The translations under genes were made by a program, and so were the position numbers. DNA of 64,000 nucleotides from Campanula takesimana (lineage: Eukaryota > Streptophyta > Magnoliopsida > Asterales > Campanulaceae). The notes under the pieces are model-generated. The model ran no database searches. It saw only the letters and a program-made list of their open reading frames with translations, and was not told the origin of the DNA. The stretch is from the NCBI GenBank assembly GCA_026119855.1, contig JAOWBW010000282.1, positions 890,085 through 954,084 of the forward strand, in the 5' to 3' direction. Below are positions 55,232 to 64,000 of this stretch, piece by piece. The first letter of the stretch is position 1; each line of letters starts with the position of its first letter.

Positions 55232-56351
55232 ATTCAAGTAAATTAGCATATTTGAATCCTTTGTTTTAATGTCAAGACTAATCTTATATAAAGGCACTGT
55301 ATTCAGAATTGTTGGTACTGGACTCATGGAAGAAATTAGGCATGCTAAGAAAATTTCAAATTAAACGTTGTGATGGTCCATTACTTGTGATGTGCAACCA
55401 CAAATGATTGCAAATTCTAACTATTAAACAATTTTTGGCTGAAGATTTTGCTGCATTCTGATTCAGTATACCCATTTTGTAAAGTATCTATGTTTTGTTT
55501 TATTTTCATGATAGACTTATAATGTTTTTTTTTTCCTTATGTAGGTTCTTGTGAACGATATAAACTATGTTGCACAACATGGAAAGGAAAGTACCTGCCT
55601 GAATGTGAAGCAATTTGAACCCAAAGGTACGATTCATGTGTAGTAGGAAAAAATTCACTCATGCTCCCCCATCCATCGTACCTTGGAACAATGTGCTAAA
55701 TGTTAGATTTAAGAAATGAAATAGTTTAAGATTAAGAAACTTTTGTGTATAACATTCTGAGTGTTAATCAAAGAGATTCTTGCTGGTTAAAATTCCTATG
55801 TTTTTTCTGAGAACAGAAGCTCTTAGGCAAAAAGTGTGTTGCTGCAATAGCTCTTGAGGTATTAGACTACAGTTCAGAATAAACATGTATTTAAGTGTGT
55901 TTTTTTTTGTTTGGTTATTATAGAATCATTAGAAGCACAAAGTTGTCTAAAACACTATTCCTCATTTCCCATTTTGGGAAAGTGACTCTTACTCTGGGAC
56001 GTACCAAAATAGAAAGTAGGGGTCTTACTTTAGGACAGAGGGAGTGTCACTATGCTTCCCTCTTATCAAAATTTAATTTAAAAAATGTAAAAGTTTGTTT
56101 TTATTCGTTTAAATAGTTTCTTTTATTCAGTATTCATAAACAATTTTTCAACTCGATATCCAATTGGACGCAGAAAAAAGAAAAGCAACTATATTAATGT
56201 TTCATTAAGTAAATTAATGATAACCTCTGCTCTTTCTTTATCACAACTAAAAAGTTTAGAATTTCATTTGGATGAAGGATTACAATAAAATGTAATTTGC
56301 TGGTCACATTTTAATATTGAAGTACATCGTAATATTAATTGCTAATTAATA

Positions 56352-57408
56352 CTCCATCCGTCCCATTTCAAATCGCAAACTTAAGGTTGTGCACGGGAAT
56401 TAAGAAAAAGGTGAAAAAGGTGATGTGTTGTGAGTAGATAGTTGGGTACGAGAGAAAGTGTGGTAGGGAATAGTAGTGGGTTAGTTGATGTGAGTATGAG
56501 AAGTGAGTCCCATTAATTAAAAAACATTATATACTAGGGGTGTAGATGGTTCGGTTTGGGGGTATTTTTGGACCGAACCGCTAGTCATCGGTTTGTGAAA
56601 ATTCCAAACCGAACCGAACCATGAAAAATTTCAAACCGAACCAAACCAAACCAAATCAAACTGGTTCGGTTTGGTTCGGTTTGGTTCAAACCGCGGTTCA
56701 ATTAAGTGGATCAAACCGTGGTTCAAACCATAGTTTAGACTACGGTTCAAACCGAAACTCATTATTAATTGTCCATGATCACGGAGGAAGGGAGAAAGAT
56801 GTGGGTCTTGAAGAGGAAAGTCACATGAAGAGAGGGGCTAGAGAAAGAGAGAGGCCGAAGGAAAAAAAACACTTTACAATGTAGATCGTGGAGAGAAATT
56901 GGTAATTTATGTATCGCAAATCGGAATGAAGATAACGATGAAATTAATATTAAATAAAATACAAAATGGGAGCTATGATTAGTCTATGTAATGTAGGCTT
57001 TCTTATTGATCTAATAATAAATATTAATAAATATACAAAAATATTAAATAAGATGTGAAACTGGTGTGAGGATTAGTTTATGTAATGTGGTTTGGTCTGG
57101 CGGTTCGGCTTGGTGGTTCGGTCTCGCGGTCTCAAACCGCGGTTCGGTTTGGTTCGGTCTGGTCTGGGAAGGTCAAACCACAAACCAAACCGAACCATGT
57201 GGTTTGCCAATATTTGAGACTGAACCGAACCATTGGTGCTTGAAAACCAAACCAAACCGCATGGTCTGGTTCGGTTCGGTTCGGTCTCAAACCGCGGTTT
57301 GAACCGAACCACTTACACCCCTATTATATACATACCATTTTGGCTTTTGCAATTTGAAGTAGGACTACCAAAAGGGCATATTTGCAATTTGAAATATGAT
57401 GGATGGAG
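56352..57408. mobile_element. Stowaway-type MITE split by a hAT MITE
   Basis: The ends CTCCATCCGTCCCATTTC and ATGATGGATGGAG are flanked by TA on both sides. Without the hAT insertion (56535-57323 plus 8 bases) it is about 260 bases, matching 50568-50831. Confidence 0.85.
56535..57323. mobile_element. hAT-type MITE rich in GGTTCGGTTTGG
   Basis: The ends TAGGGGTGTAGATGG and CACTTACACCCCTA are inverted repeats. A perfect 8-base duplication, TTATATAC, lies at 56527-56534 and 57324-57331. Both subterminal regions repeat AACCGAACC/GGTTCGGTT many times. Small reading frames here are artefacts of those words. Confidence 0.92.
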
Positions 57409-57628
57409 TATACTCTATGGAGAAGTTGTTCCTTGATTGTTGTCGTATGTATCGTCTAAATTTTTGTTATTATCGCACAATTTTGCCAGCCCTAACAGAA
57501 GATGTACTTATTTCGTGTATTAGACGACCATTTGAGTTGAAAAGAAACATTTTTCTTAGCTTGTTTGGTAACCGTTTCTCTTTCTTTTCTTTTTATTTTT
57601 GTTTACATTTTTTGAGTGAAAATATGTA

Positions 57629-58973
57629 GGGCAAATTACAAATAATGGTATAAGATTTGGGGGTCGTTGTAAAAGAGGGTCCGATGTTTCAATTTTGGCT
57701 ACTAAGGGTCAAAAGTTACGAAATGTTAGCAAATAGGTTTTTTTTTTTTTTTTTTTACGAAATCGTTAGAATTCTCAATTAAATCATCACGTGTCGAGCA
57801 TGTGCGACTTAATTTAGGTTAGTTTGGTCATTTCATGCGGGCATAACCTCAATATAATGAATTTATTTTCACTTCAGACCATATATTGCAAAAATCCTAT
57901 ATTTAAGACCCCAATATAATAAATTATTCATTGCAAATTTTAAAATATTAATGTTTCCCAAACAAGTTCGAATACATTAATACACATAAAATGTTATGCA
58001 CAATAAAATTTAATTTATTAACTTTATTTATTTTTTCTTTTGAATTATATTTATTTTTTTAAATAAAAACTGATTACTTTATTTTGTTTGAAGTTCAATT
58101 ATGAAATATTTTTAAAATAGTAACATTCAACCCTTTAATGTTTAGAATTTTCATTAAGGCCCCTATAAAGGATTATTAACTTAAAAGTAACCATTCTGTT
58201 GAACACGTGCATGGCACATGAGCAGTTAACAAAATTTCTAACGAATTCCGTCAAAAAGCCCCACATTGATGAAAAACACACGTATTGTTCCCTGCTTCAA
58301 AAAAAAAATGTTGGAGCCCCGCTTGGGGAACACCCTATTGAGTTCGGGCCCTAAATTGTAATTAACCCTTTTTATTATCGTAACTTGCAACTTTTTATAA
58401 TTTTGTAAGAAAATAGAATTTCAAACTAATAGTATTTGGAAGGTGGTGATGTGGAAATTGAGTATAAATATGTGGGTTTGGTGGTGGTTATTATTTTTAC
58501 TTTGCAAGTGGCGAAATGGCTGTGATTCATATCAGATGGTTGTACAGATAAGTGAAGTCTTAATTGTGATTGAGCTAGAACCAGAACAAGAGAAAGTTGA
58601 GATTACGGTTCAAAGTCAAAACTTAAGGGCGTTTCAAAATTTAGGCCCAAATTTAGGGAAAATTTTCAAATTGGTGTTGCAAGAAATATTAATTGGGGTC
58701 TTAAATATAGGATTTTTGCAATATATGGTCTGAAGTGAAAATAAATTCATTATATTGGGCTATGCCCGCATGAAATGACCAAACTAACCTCAATTAAGTC
58801 GCACATGCTCGATACGTGATGATTTAACTGAGAATTCTAACGATTTCGTAAAAAAAAAGAAGCCTTATTTGCTAACATTTCGTAACTTTGGACCCTTAGT
58901 AGCCAAAATTGAAACATCGGACCCTCTTTTACAACGACCCCCAAATTTTTATACCATTATTTGTAATTTGCCC
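57629..58973. mobile_element. Mutator-like TIR element 5, centre of the inverted repeat
   Basis: The inverted ends start GGGCAAATTACAAATAATGG and extend about 288 bases on each side (to 57916 and 58688). It is related to 51050-52248. The spacer contains a remnant terminal repeat of another element (58170-58372) and a GGTGGT-rich stretch (58440-58490). There is no transposase. Confidence 0.85.
58170..58372. mobile_element. Mutator-like terminal repeat remnant
   Basis: AACACGTGCATGGCACATG, TAACGAATTCCGTCAAAAAG and GGGCCCTAAATTGTAATTAA follow the order of a right-hand terminal repeat. A near copy is at 61420-61660. No left end was found. Confidence 0.65.
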
Positions 58974-59192
58974 TACATATTTTCACTCAAAAAATGTAAA
59001 CAAAATAAAAAGAAAAGAAAGAGAAACGGTTACCAAACAAGCTAAGAAAAATGTTTATTTTCAACTCAAATGGTCGTCTAATACACGAAATAAGTACCTC
59101 TTCTGTTAGGGATGGCAAAATTGTTGGATAATAACAGATGTTTAGACGATACATACGACAACAATCAAGGAACAACTTCTCCTTAGAGTATA

Positions 59193-59444
59193 CTCCCTCC
59201 GTCCTATTTCAAATTGCAAAATTTGCCATTTTGGTAGTACTACTTCAAATTGCAAAAGCCAAAATGGTATGTATATAATGTTTTTTAATTAATGGGACTC
59301 ACTTCTCATACTCACATCAACTAACCCACTACTATTCCCTACCACACTCTCTCTCGTACCCAACTATCTACTCACAACATATCATCTTTTTCTTGATTCC
59401 CGTGCACAACCTTAAGTTTGCAATTTGAAATGGGACAGATGGAG
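59193..59444. mobile_element. Stowaway-type MITE, inverted-arm copy
   Basis: The ends CTCCCTCCGTCCTATTTC and GAAATGGGACAGATGGAG are flanked by TA. It is the uninterrupted counterpart of 56352-57408. Confidence 0.87.
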
Positions 59445-59488
59445 TATAAATTAGCAATTAATATTACGATGTACTTCAGTATTAAAAT

Positions 59489-60167
59489 CATAGTTGTCAA
59501 AGGCGAGAGGCGGGCGAAAGGTACCTGAGCGAGGCGAGTGGCGGGCGACCAAAAAGCGAGCAGTGTGAAAAATAGAATAAATATAGTTAAAATAAGGAAT
59601 ATGTACATATATGCTTATAACACATAAAAAGAGTTTAAACCATGTTATTAACTAGACTAAAGCAGCAAATGAATATAACAATTCCACGTTTAATAGTATC
59701 ACTAACATAATCAAAACTCCAAGTACGAATTTCAAGACAAAAGGCGTATGAGTACTAGTAGTACTACGTTCGAATTAACAAAATAAGTACCAGACTAGAC
59801 TGCTAGTTTGAGAGTGAAATAAACATTAAATCTTTAATATACCACATAAAGAATATAACTATAATAGTCTTCCTCATCGTCCAAGTCATGGATCTCTAAA
59901 AGTAGGCGAAATTGGGCTACAAACAAAAAGCATACTCCTATAAGAAAAGGACATAGTTTGACGACAAAGCGACAGAGCATTAATAAATTTTCCACTATCA
60001 TGCTTTTCCTTAAAAGCGTTGCTTCTTTGCATCTCGCTTTTTTGAAAAAAACGTCGTTTTTCCTTAAAAAGCGATCATCGCCCGCCTCATGGGGGAAGAA
60101 GCGACGAACTCGTAAGGCGACAAAAAAAGCGAGGCAGGCGAGGCGGGCGACGCTTTTGACAACTATG
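59489..60167. mobile_element. hAT-type MITE with GGCGAGGCGGGCG words
   Basis: The ends CATAGTTGTCAAAGGCG and CGCTTTTGACAACTATG are inverted repeats. A perfect 8-base duplication, ATTAAAAT, lies at 59481-59488 and 60168-60175. Subterminal GGCGAG/GGCGGGCG and AAAAGCG words repeat. The opposite arm (near 56310) has the empty site. Confidence 0.92.
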
Positions 60168-60605
60168 ATTAAAATGTGACCAGTAAATTACATTTTATTG
60201 TACTCCTTCATCCAAATAAAATTCTAAACTTTCTAGTTGTGGTAAAGAAAGGGCAGAGGTTATCATTATTTTACTTGATGAAACATTAATATAGTTGCTT
60301 TTCTTTTTTCTCCGTCCAATTGGATATCGAGTTGAAAAATTGTTTATGAATACCGAATAAAGAAACTATTTAAACGAATAAAAACAAACTTTTACATTTT
60401 TTAAATTAAATTTTGATAAGAGGGAAGCATAGTGAAAAAATAAATGACACTCCCTCTGTCCCAAAGTAAGACCCCTACTTTCTATTTTGGTACGTCCCAG
60501 AGTAAGAGTCACTTTCCCAAAATGGGAAATGAGGAATAGTGTTTTAGACAACTTTGTGCTTCTAATGATTCTATAATAACCAAACAAAAAAACACACTTA
60601 AATAC

Positions 60606-61419
60606 TTTTACCCACTTGCACTATGAATAAATAATATTTTGGACAATTACATCCTCAACCTACTCGCAATACTTACCCATTTTTTATTGTTTCCTTGATA
60701 ATCGTGCACAACCAAGGTAGGACTCTCGGACGAGGGAGTAATAGCAAAGGGAATACACTTTGACAAAAGAAAAAAAAGGAAAAAAAACATTACAAGGAAA
60801 AATTTAGATTACAAGGAGATACCTTTTTATTTGAATTCATTATTTGAATTCAAATATGTCCGTATTTTCCTCATTATTTGAATTCATTATTTGTTGTTGC
60901 CATGTTTCTTTTTTGTGCTTCTTTTTTGACTTGAGATTTTATTCATTCTATTTTCTTATTTTTATTTTGTATCACATTTATTAGAATTTAGAAACGATAA
61001 TAAAACTAATGTGAGACTTCTTTGTGAGCAAGTTTTTACACTTTTTTTCTCGAATCATTACGCCTTTTAACTTGATGGATACTCGTAAGATGCATGCTGG
61101 ACCATTCTTTTGAGTGATCGATCCAATTTTTTTTTTACTTAACTATCAAAATTTTATCCCTTTTGTTTAAAATGAAAAAAAAAAGTATTTCTTTTTAATG
61201 AACACATCAGTGCAAACTAATGGAATAGTCATTTGCTTAATTGAAATTTAGTGGCGGGTGACGGGTTTGGTGGAGTATATCAGTGATGATGGCGGTTGCG
61301 GTCGTAGTCGGAGTAGATGGTGGTAGTGCCGGAGGAATGGGGTTGGATTTGGGTTTGATTTGGGAAGGGATGGGTTCGGTGTAATATTTTAGAGAGATAT
61401 TTTTTAATTTTGTCCTCTA
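60606..61419. other. Intergenic stretch, little recognised
   Basis: The first 75 bases are the inverse of 50055-50150, so the right arm of segment S is longer than the left. The rest is AT-rich with a repeated TTTGAATTCATTATTTG word at 60830-60895. A GGTGGTG-rich block lies at 61250-61380. No gene was seen. Confidence 0.5.
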
Positions 61420-61660
61420 GTTTCAGACTTTTACATTTCACCCCTTAATAGTTAGTATTAAATTCAAATTAACCAATCCGCCGATCACGTGCCTTGCACA
61501 TGGTGATTTAACAAGATTTCTAACAATTTCCGTCAAAAAGCCCTAGATTGATGAAAAAAATACGTATTGAGTCCTGATTCGCAAAAAAAAAAAAAAACTG
61601 GGGCCCCCGCTTGGGGAACAACTTGTGGAGTTCAGGCCCTAAATTGTAATTAACCTTAAT
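61420..61660. mobile_element. Mutator-like terminal repeat remnant
   Basis: ATCACGTGCCTTGCACATGG, CCGTCAAAAAGCCCTAGATT and GGCCCTAAATTGTAATTAAC are in the order of a right-hand terminal repeat, close to 58170-58372. The GGTGG-rich block to its left may be the interior of the same broken element. Confidence 0.65.
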
Positions 61661-61942
61661 AAAAATAGATAAACCTAATCTATTGTAAATTAAACATTAA
61701 GAAATAAAAAATATTACTTACTATTAAAATAAAGGTAAGTTTATCTTGAATGAAAATGTGTGAAAAGGGTGAGGACGTTGATTAGTTTGAATTATATAAG
61801 TTATTTGATAATCTATACTACAATAGACATTGGAAATAACTGCCCACTAAAATGAGACAAAGAGTGGTCCAGATTCATTCGTAACCGCTCGATCCTACGG
61901 TCATTATTAAGCAGTTTCTTTGTGTCTTTGCTCTCAATCTTT

Positions 61943-63378
61943 GCAGTTTAGTTACCTGAGTTTGTCATGATGATTCAATTGATTATCTAATTTGTGTTTG
62001 TTACAATTTGGTTACTGAATGTGTCTTTTTGTTGCAATTAGGTGTAATTTGGATGGCTCATTAAAAAACTAATGAAAATAGATGAAAAAAGTAACAAACT
62101 TTTTTCCAAATTGCACTGATTCCCCTACAGATTAAATTATCCTACTATATCCCCTAGCTCTTAACGAATGTTAAAAACTAACATAAGGAAAAAAAAAAGC
62201 TCTCAGTTCTGGAAACTGTTTTTTTTTTTTTTTTTTTTTTACTTTTTTTGTCTTTTATTCTCCAGCGAGCATTTCTTTATTTCATCACCATAACAACCAC
62301 CGCAGCAATCACCACCAACAAACCGCCGCAGCCACCACCGCCACAGGACCACCACCATAATCCAAATCAAATTTCTAGATTAAAACCAGTATATCTCCAA
62401 AAATAAAGATAAAAAAAAAAAAGAAAAAGGACAAAGACAAAAAAAAAACTCAGATCTGAGTTTCATCAAATCTAGGTTATTCAAAACCTAGAATTGGATT
62501 TTGGTTTTACGAAATCTTTAATTTTTGCATCTAAATATGCTTTAGATTTAACTTCAAATCTTCAATTTGGAAGAGAGAGCAACGGTTGAGGTCAAAAAAT
62601 TAGTGGGGAGCGGAAATGGTACGAGAGCAGATGGTGGGGGAGGCTATGGCAGTGGAAAGGGGGCGATAGTTCAGCAGTGGAGTGAGGGAGCAGGCAATGG
62701 TGCGTTGATTGGTTTGGTGGGTTTCTTTCTTTCTAACTTTTTTTTAAATTTTTATTGTTTATTAAGTGATGTATATTTTGCCATTTAGTATACAATACAA
62801 TTTTCTCTTGTTTGGTTTCTTGCTAATTACTATTTTTTAATGTGTTAATATATTATTAAAAATTATTTATAGTTTTTTTAGCATAATAAATATGTTAAAT
62901 TTATTATCAATTTTCATTTGTATTTTTAAATAAATATTTATTAAATAAAAAAAGACTTTTTTCTAAAGTAAATAAAAATGTATTATAAAATGGATGTTGT
63001 AATTTTTATTTTAATGCAAAAAATTGGGTATAATTTTATTTTGTAATTTATTGAATATGTGAAGAGTTTAAGGCAACTTGTAAATTAATAATGTCCAAAT
63101 TACCCATCATGTGACATGCACATGACAATAATCATTAAATTTCGTTAAGAGCTAGGAGGCATAGTGTGATAATTTAAAATGAGGGGCGATCATTGTAATT
63201 TTGAAAGATGTTTGTTACATTGTTCATCCATTTTCATTAGTTTTTTTAACAGACCATCCAAAATTACACCTGATTGCAACAAAAAGACACATTTGGTAAC
63301 CAAACTGTAACACGATTACAAATTAGATAACCAATTGAAACACCGTGACAAACTCATATAACTAAATTGCAATTTTCC
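61943..63378. mobile_element. Mutator-like TIR element 6
   Basis: Inverted repeats of more than 150 bases: left TTTAGTTACCTGAGTTTGTC ... GTGTCTTTTTGTTGCAATTA, mirrored on the right at about 63190-63378. The interior has CCACCG-rich (62290-62355) and GGTGG/GGAGG-rich (62590-62720) blocks. No target-site duplication could be fixed, so the ends are approximate. Confidence 0.7.
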
Positions 63379-63499
63379 CCTTCTTTTAATCTATAATATC
63401 TTATCATGCAAGAAGAGTCAGTTTAGCTAACTAATTGATAAACATGTTTTTAAATTCTTCCTTTAATCTCTATGAAATACTAAAAGGAAGACTTATGCA

Positions 63500-64000
63500 T
63501 GCAAACCTGTCCCAAATTCAACATAAACTGTCCTTAATGAGAAGGATTTGGAAAATATTTTTTGAAATCCGACGGGTGGGTTCGGGATTCAAGTTTATCG
63601 GGACGGATGCGTTTGGGCTTAAGAGTTTTTGAGTAAGACCGGATTTGGGAAATGTCAAACTGTTTAAATATATGAACTTACCTTATTTAAGTAGCACGTG
63701 TTCGATACGTGATGATTTAACTGAGATTTTTAACGATTCCAGCAAGAAGCCATATTTGCTAACATTTGGTAACTTCAGACCCCTTTATCGCTAAAATTGA
63801 AACATCAGACCTCTTAATCTGAACGACCCCCAGACTTTCAACCCTTATTTGTAATTTACCCTAATAAGTAAGGTAAATATGTTTGACAAATTGTTAGTAC
63901 CCACCCTGAAAAATCCATCAAATAACCCTCTAGAAGCCTCCAAGGACTTTCTAGGTATTTATAACGTGATAAGGACTTTAAGGGAATTTCCTTGATAGTC
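63500..64000. mobile_element. Right part of a Mutator-like element and its flank, copy of segment S
   Basis: 63505-63650 matches 51228-51315. 63655-63861 matches the right terminal repeat at 52040-52248, and 63862-64000 matches the flank 52249-52390. The left terminal repeat is missing. It continues past the window. Confidence 0.8.

Larger units (their letters stand above)
52840..55640 (+). pseudogene. Partial duplicate of the OSB gene (exons 2 and 3)
   Basis: Exon 2' (52957-53095) reads WDEIAEVSIKRLKPNDFIYVAGRL and is one codon longer than the first copy. Exon 3' (55545-55626) reads VLVNDINYVAQHGKEST. Both keep AG acceptors, GT donors and the phases of the first copy. Homology begins about 110 bases before exon 2' (compare 44510) and continues about 260 bases into intron 3. 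It then passes into segment S at 55890. Exons 1 and 4 are absent. Its intron 2 is expanded by a copia-type LTR and a Mutator-like element. It cannot make a whole protein but might be transcribed. Confidence 0.85.
55890..60605. repeat. Large inverted repeat centred on a Mutator-like element
   Basis: The left arm, 55890-57916, and right arm, 58688-60605, are inverted copies of each other. Each carries the small CTCC..GGAG element, a Stowaway MITE and the terminal repeat of the central element. The left arm has a 789-base hAT MITE and the right arm a different 679-base one; each is missing from the opposite arm. The spacer is about 770 bases. The flanks of the central element are AATATGTA and its inverse TACATATT rather than a direct duplication. 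Confidence 0.88.

Noticed and set aside
56621..57436. Frames such as those starting MKNFKPNQTKPNQT
   Set aside because: They are translations of the AACCGAACC words of a hAT MITE and its surroundings.
58443..58733. 96-residue plus-strand frame in the spacer of the inverted repeat
   Set aside because: It spans the G-rich block and the start of a terminal repeat of the central element and is an accidental frame.
62567..62788. 73-residue Gly-rich frame in Mutator-like element 6
   Set aside because: It is explained by the G-rich interior block and no family is recognised.

Overview
This window is nuclear DNA of a flowering plant, probably a eudicot with a repeat-rich genome. The evidence is nested Ty1/copia and Ty3/gypsy elements, Mutator-like, hAT, CACTA, Helitron and Stowaway elements, and one intron-split plant gene of the organellar single-stranded-DNA-binding (OSB) family. 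The species cannot be read from the sequence. No intact protein-coding gene was found. All coordinates come from reading the sequence; no alignment or database search was run.

Positions 1-39359 form one stack of nested insertions. The outermost layer is a minus-strand Ty3/gypsy element. Its LTR lies at 31314-39359 and is split by Helitrons. Its primer-binding site is at 31290-31307 and its gag is split between 30912-31255 and 4926-5347. Its other end is a tandem array (1-4925) of about three 1.66-1.68 kb units, each holding RNase H, integrase and a piece of a LINE. A solo LTR ('family A', 5348-30911) interrupts the gag. A degenerate Ty1/copia element (5922-28382, TSD TTCCT) interrupts that solo LTR. 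The copia integrase is in turn cut twice: by a solo LTR ('family C', 8689-10205, TSD CTTAT) and by a 14.25 kb minus-strand family A element (10497-24750). The family A element has gag but no visible pol, and itself carries a solo LTR ('family B', 13978-16502, TSD GCCGA).

Positions 31893-38661 are a Helitron complex with three 5' ends, two 3' ends and a helicase fragment. It also carries Stowaway MITEs, a CACTA element and an AT-rich tandem array.

Positions 39360-64000 are a graveyard of DNA transposons around an OSB-like pseudogene (43660-49076: four exons, two in-frame stops). Intron 3 of this gene holds a Pack-MULE (45784-47808) that has captured the N-terminal part of a dolichyldiphosphatase/LPP-gamma-type gene. 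OSB exons 2-3 are duplicated downstream (52957-55626). The region beyond is a roughly 4.7 kb inverted repeat (55890-60605) centred on another Mutator-like element, with a different hAT MITE inserted in each arm.

The genes do not work together as a pathway; the biology here is transposon history. The observations most worth following are the chimeric RNase H-integrase-LINE array, the GC-rich palindromes found in LTRs of three families, the shared subterminal module of the Mutator-like elements, the Pack-MULE in the OSB intron, and the inverted duplication centred on a transposon.
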